From a virus, in the IMG/VR virus record IMGVR_UViG_3300032323_003252, positions 1-49,077 of that record: a DNA stretch of 49,077 nt; one strand, written 5' to 3'. The notes under the pieces are model-generated. The model was not told the origin of the DNA. It did not search any database and saw only the letters and a list, made by a program, of their open reading frames with translations. A program made the translations under genes and the position numbers. Each line of letters starts with the position of its first letter. Position 1 is the first letter of the stretch. Shown piece after piece: positions 47,758-49,077 of this stretch.

Positions 47758-48408
47758 TTATATTCCAAACCTCCCTCTATTCATGTTAAAAATTTGAGTC
47801 ATTTCTGTAGTTGTAATTATTCTATCATATATTAATAAAAAACTAAATTGAGCTGTACTATATTCTGATGAACCTGGCGCATATCTACCTAAAGTTATAC
47901 CATTAGGACCAGCAGAACCACCATTATTTTGAACTACAAAATTATTATTTACATAAAATCCATAACTATCACCTGAGATGTTTCCATTACTTGCATATAT
48001 TCTCCAGTTAGTATCACTAGTACCAGCTTGAATTGATGATACCCATCCTTCAGCATAATAGTTTTCAGTAGAATTATTCCAATGACCCATTAACCAGTTA
48101 TTTGATGTAGCATTAATTATTCTTCCTCTAGTAGCTCCACTATATCTAGCAGCACCCATTACAGTATAATTACTAGATGTTAAATTAGGAGTATTACTAA
48201 AAACATAATCATCATTTCCATCAAATACTAATACACCACCGTTTGATGAATTATATGATACTCCATTTACTAATGTACCGTTATTACCATTTTCTGATAA
48301 GTCATAAATTGTAGTACCAGTTCCTGGGTATGAATTAGGATTAGAAGCATCCCAATAAAGTATTAAATTATTACCTATAATTGAGGGAGGACCTATACTA
48401 AAAGCCAT
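47758..48408 (-). CDS. LamG/concanavalin-like adhesion protein (paralogue 1)
   Basis: A 216-residue LamG protein: GNNLILYWDASNPNSYPGTGTTIYDLSENGNNGTLVNGVSYNSSNGGVLVFDGNDDYVF, a middle with NWLMGHWNNSTENYYAEGWVSSI, and the end FSFLLIYDRIITTTEMTQIFNMNRGRFGI. It opens the first triplet, 4 bases after the fibre cut by the window edge, so it may be made and assembled with that fibre. Confidence 0.88.
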   Translation of the reverse strand: MAFSIGPPSIIGNNLILYWDASNPNSYPGTGTTIYDLSENGNNGTLVNGVSYNSSNGGVLVFDGNDDYVFSNTPNLTSSNYTVMGAARYSGATRGRIINATSNNWLMGHWNNSTENYYAEGWVSSIQAGTSDTNWRIYASNGNISGDSYGFYVNNNFVVQNNGGSAGPNGITLGRYAPGSSEYSTAQFSFLLIYDRIITTTEMTQIFNMNRGRFGI

Positions 48409-48412
48409 AATT

Positions 48413-49077
48413 TTATACTAATGAACTTGATCTCCAAGCACCCCCTAAATAAGCATATAGTAAATAACTACTACCTGTTCTAAAAAATCTAAATTCTCCT
48501 TCTCTACCTGAACCTGAAGGAACAGCTGAACTAGTGGCTACAATAACGGCTGAACTAGATACTGTTAACCCTGGATTGTTAAATCTACCCATTGTAACAA
48601 TATAATCTGAGGTAGCATTCATAACTGGTAAACCAGCTGCTGTATTTACTGAAAATAAAGAACCAGTAAAACTGTCATCTACTTGAAATAATCTTCCTGT
48701 TACACCATCTATTGAAAATACATTAGATCCTGATGATTTAATATTTGTTGAACCTGATACATTAAAGGATCCTGTTAAATTAACAGAACCTGCTGATAAT
48801 GAACCTGATAACGCTAAACCTCCAGTAACAAATAATCCATTAGTAAATTGTCCTGAACCTGATACTTGGAAAGTATAAAATGAAGATGTTGTTAAAACAC
48901 CTACAGTACCAAATGAACCAATATTAAATAATATACCATTAGGATTAATTAATCTAAAAGTATTATTTACCCCAATATCAACAGATGCTGTAACAGAACC
49001 TGAAGATAAACGGTTTGCACTAATTCCTACTACTGCGGTACCAGGAATATTAGTTAATCCTGATCCATTACCTATAA
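48413..49077 (-). CDS. Tail fibre protein, partial (5' end beyond the window)
   Basis: The minus-strand frame is open from the window edge to the stop, 220 complete codons before the stop. It reads IGNGSGLTNIPGTAVVGISA and continues with TGS/SGS repeats (LSGSLSAGSVNLTGSFNVSGS). It then contains FSIDGVTGRLFQVDDSFTGSLFSVNTAAGLPV, the module seen in the other fibres, and a small C-terminal part (FRFFRTGSSYLLYAYLGGAWRSSSLV). An internal ATG at 48622 is not the true start, because the conserved module continues upstream of it. Confidence 0.85.
   Translation of the reverse strand, partial: IGNGSGLTNIPGTAVVGISANRLSSGSVTASVDIGVNNTFRLINPNGILFNIGSFGTVGVLTTSSFYTFQVSGSGQFTNGLFVTGGLALSGSLSAGSVNLTGSFNVSGSTNIKSSGSNVFSIDGVTGRLFQVDDSFTGSLFSVNTAAGLPVMNATSDYIVTMGRFNNPGLTVSSSAVIVATSSAVPSGSGREGEFRFFRTGSSYLLYAYLGGAWRSSSLV

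Noticed and set aside
34348-48408. Diversity-generating retroelement acting on the LamG genes
   Set aside because: No reverse transcriptase, template repeat or adenine-biased variable repeat was seen in the window; the elements could lie outside, but nothing here supports it.
48413-48622. A stand-alone 69-residue gene at the right end
   Set aside because: The frame stays open to the window edge and encodes a conserved fibre module upstream of that ATG, so it is the end of a larger fibre gene.
1-49077. tRNA genes
   Set aside because: The gaps are short and I saw no cloverleaf or T-loop pattern by eye; a covariance-model search would be needed to exclude them fully.

Overview
This window reads as part of a tailed, T4-like (contractile-tail) bacteriophage genome. 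Every gene I can support lies on the minus strand, so transcription runs from base 49077 towards base 1. Genes are packed with 4-base ATGA overlaps or gaps of a few bases, and no gene-free stretch exceeds about 110 bases. The DNA is strongly A+T rich. Start codons mostly lack a Shine-Dalgarno sequence and sit in A/T-rich leaders. Two proteins end in an acidic tail finishing in Leu-Pro-Phe, like bacterial SSB. Together these suggest, as an inference only, a phage of Bacteroidetes (flavobacteria-like hosts). No head, terminase or integrase genes are present.

Bases 48.4-33.7 kb (first transcribed): adhesion and fibre region. It holds four long or medium fibre proteins rich in Thr-Gly-Ser repeats (one cut by the window edge), one shorter fibre-like protein, six paralogous LamG/concanavalin-like proteins in two triplets, and several small proteins of unknown function. 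Bases 33.6-21.3 kb: tail morphogenesis. In transcription order these are sheath, tube, the gp26/gp51 pair (apparently joined by a programmed frameshift), tape measure, a baseplate/tube-initiator-like protein, a LysM-like gp53/gpX protein, two large baseplate/hub proteins (one with an M23 peptidase domain) and one more structural protein. Many of these genes carry a repeated ATATTTAT element just upstream of the start codon.

Bases 21.3-11.4 kb: replication and recombination. A small family A polymerase-like protein comes first, followed by gp32-like SSB, UvsX/RecA, a 5'-3' exonuclease (T4 RNase H type), DnaB-type helicase, a B12-dependent (class II) ribonucleotide reductase and a membrane/coiled-coil protein. 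Bases 10.8-3.7 kb: a nucleotide-modification block with DpdA-like transglycosylase, QueC-like, QueD, QueE and FolE, interleaved with two thioredoxins, HPRT, an acyl-CoA thioesterase, dUTPase, an HNH endonuclease and small unknown genes. Bases 3.7-0 kb: family B DNA polymerase and sliding clamp.

The main biological story is a nearly self-contained 7-deazaguanine DNA-modification system. FolE, QueD and QueE should make 7-carboxy-7-deazaguanine from GTP, and DpdA should exchange it or a derivative for guanine in DNA. The QueC homologue has lost all four zinc-binding cysteines, so the final base may not be preQ0. HPRT in the same operon could recycle the guanine that DpdA releases. Other notable items are a second (family A) polymerase beside the family B replicase, the candidate gp26-gp51 frameshift, and the ATATTTAT element, whose orientation is opposite to the classical T4 late promoter.
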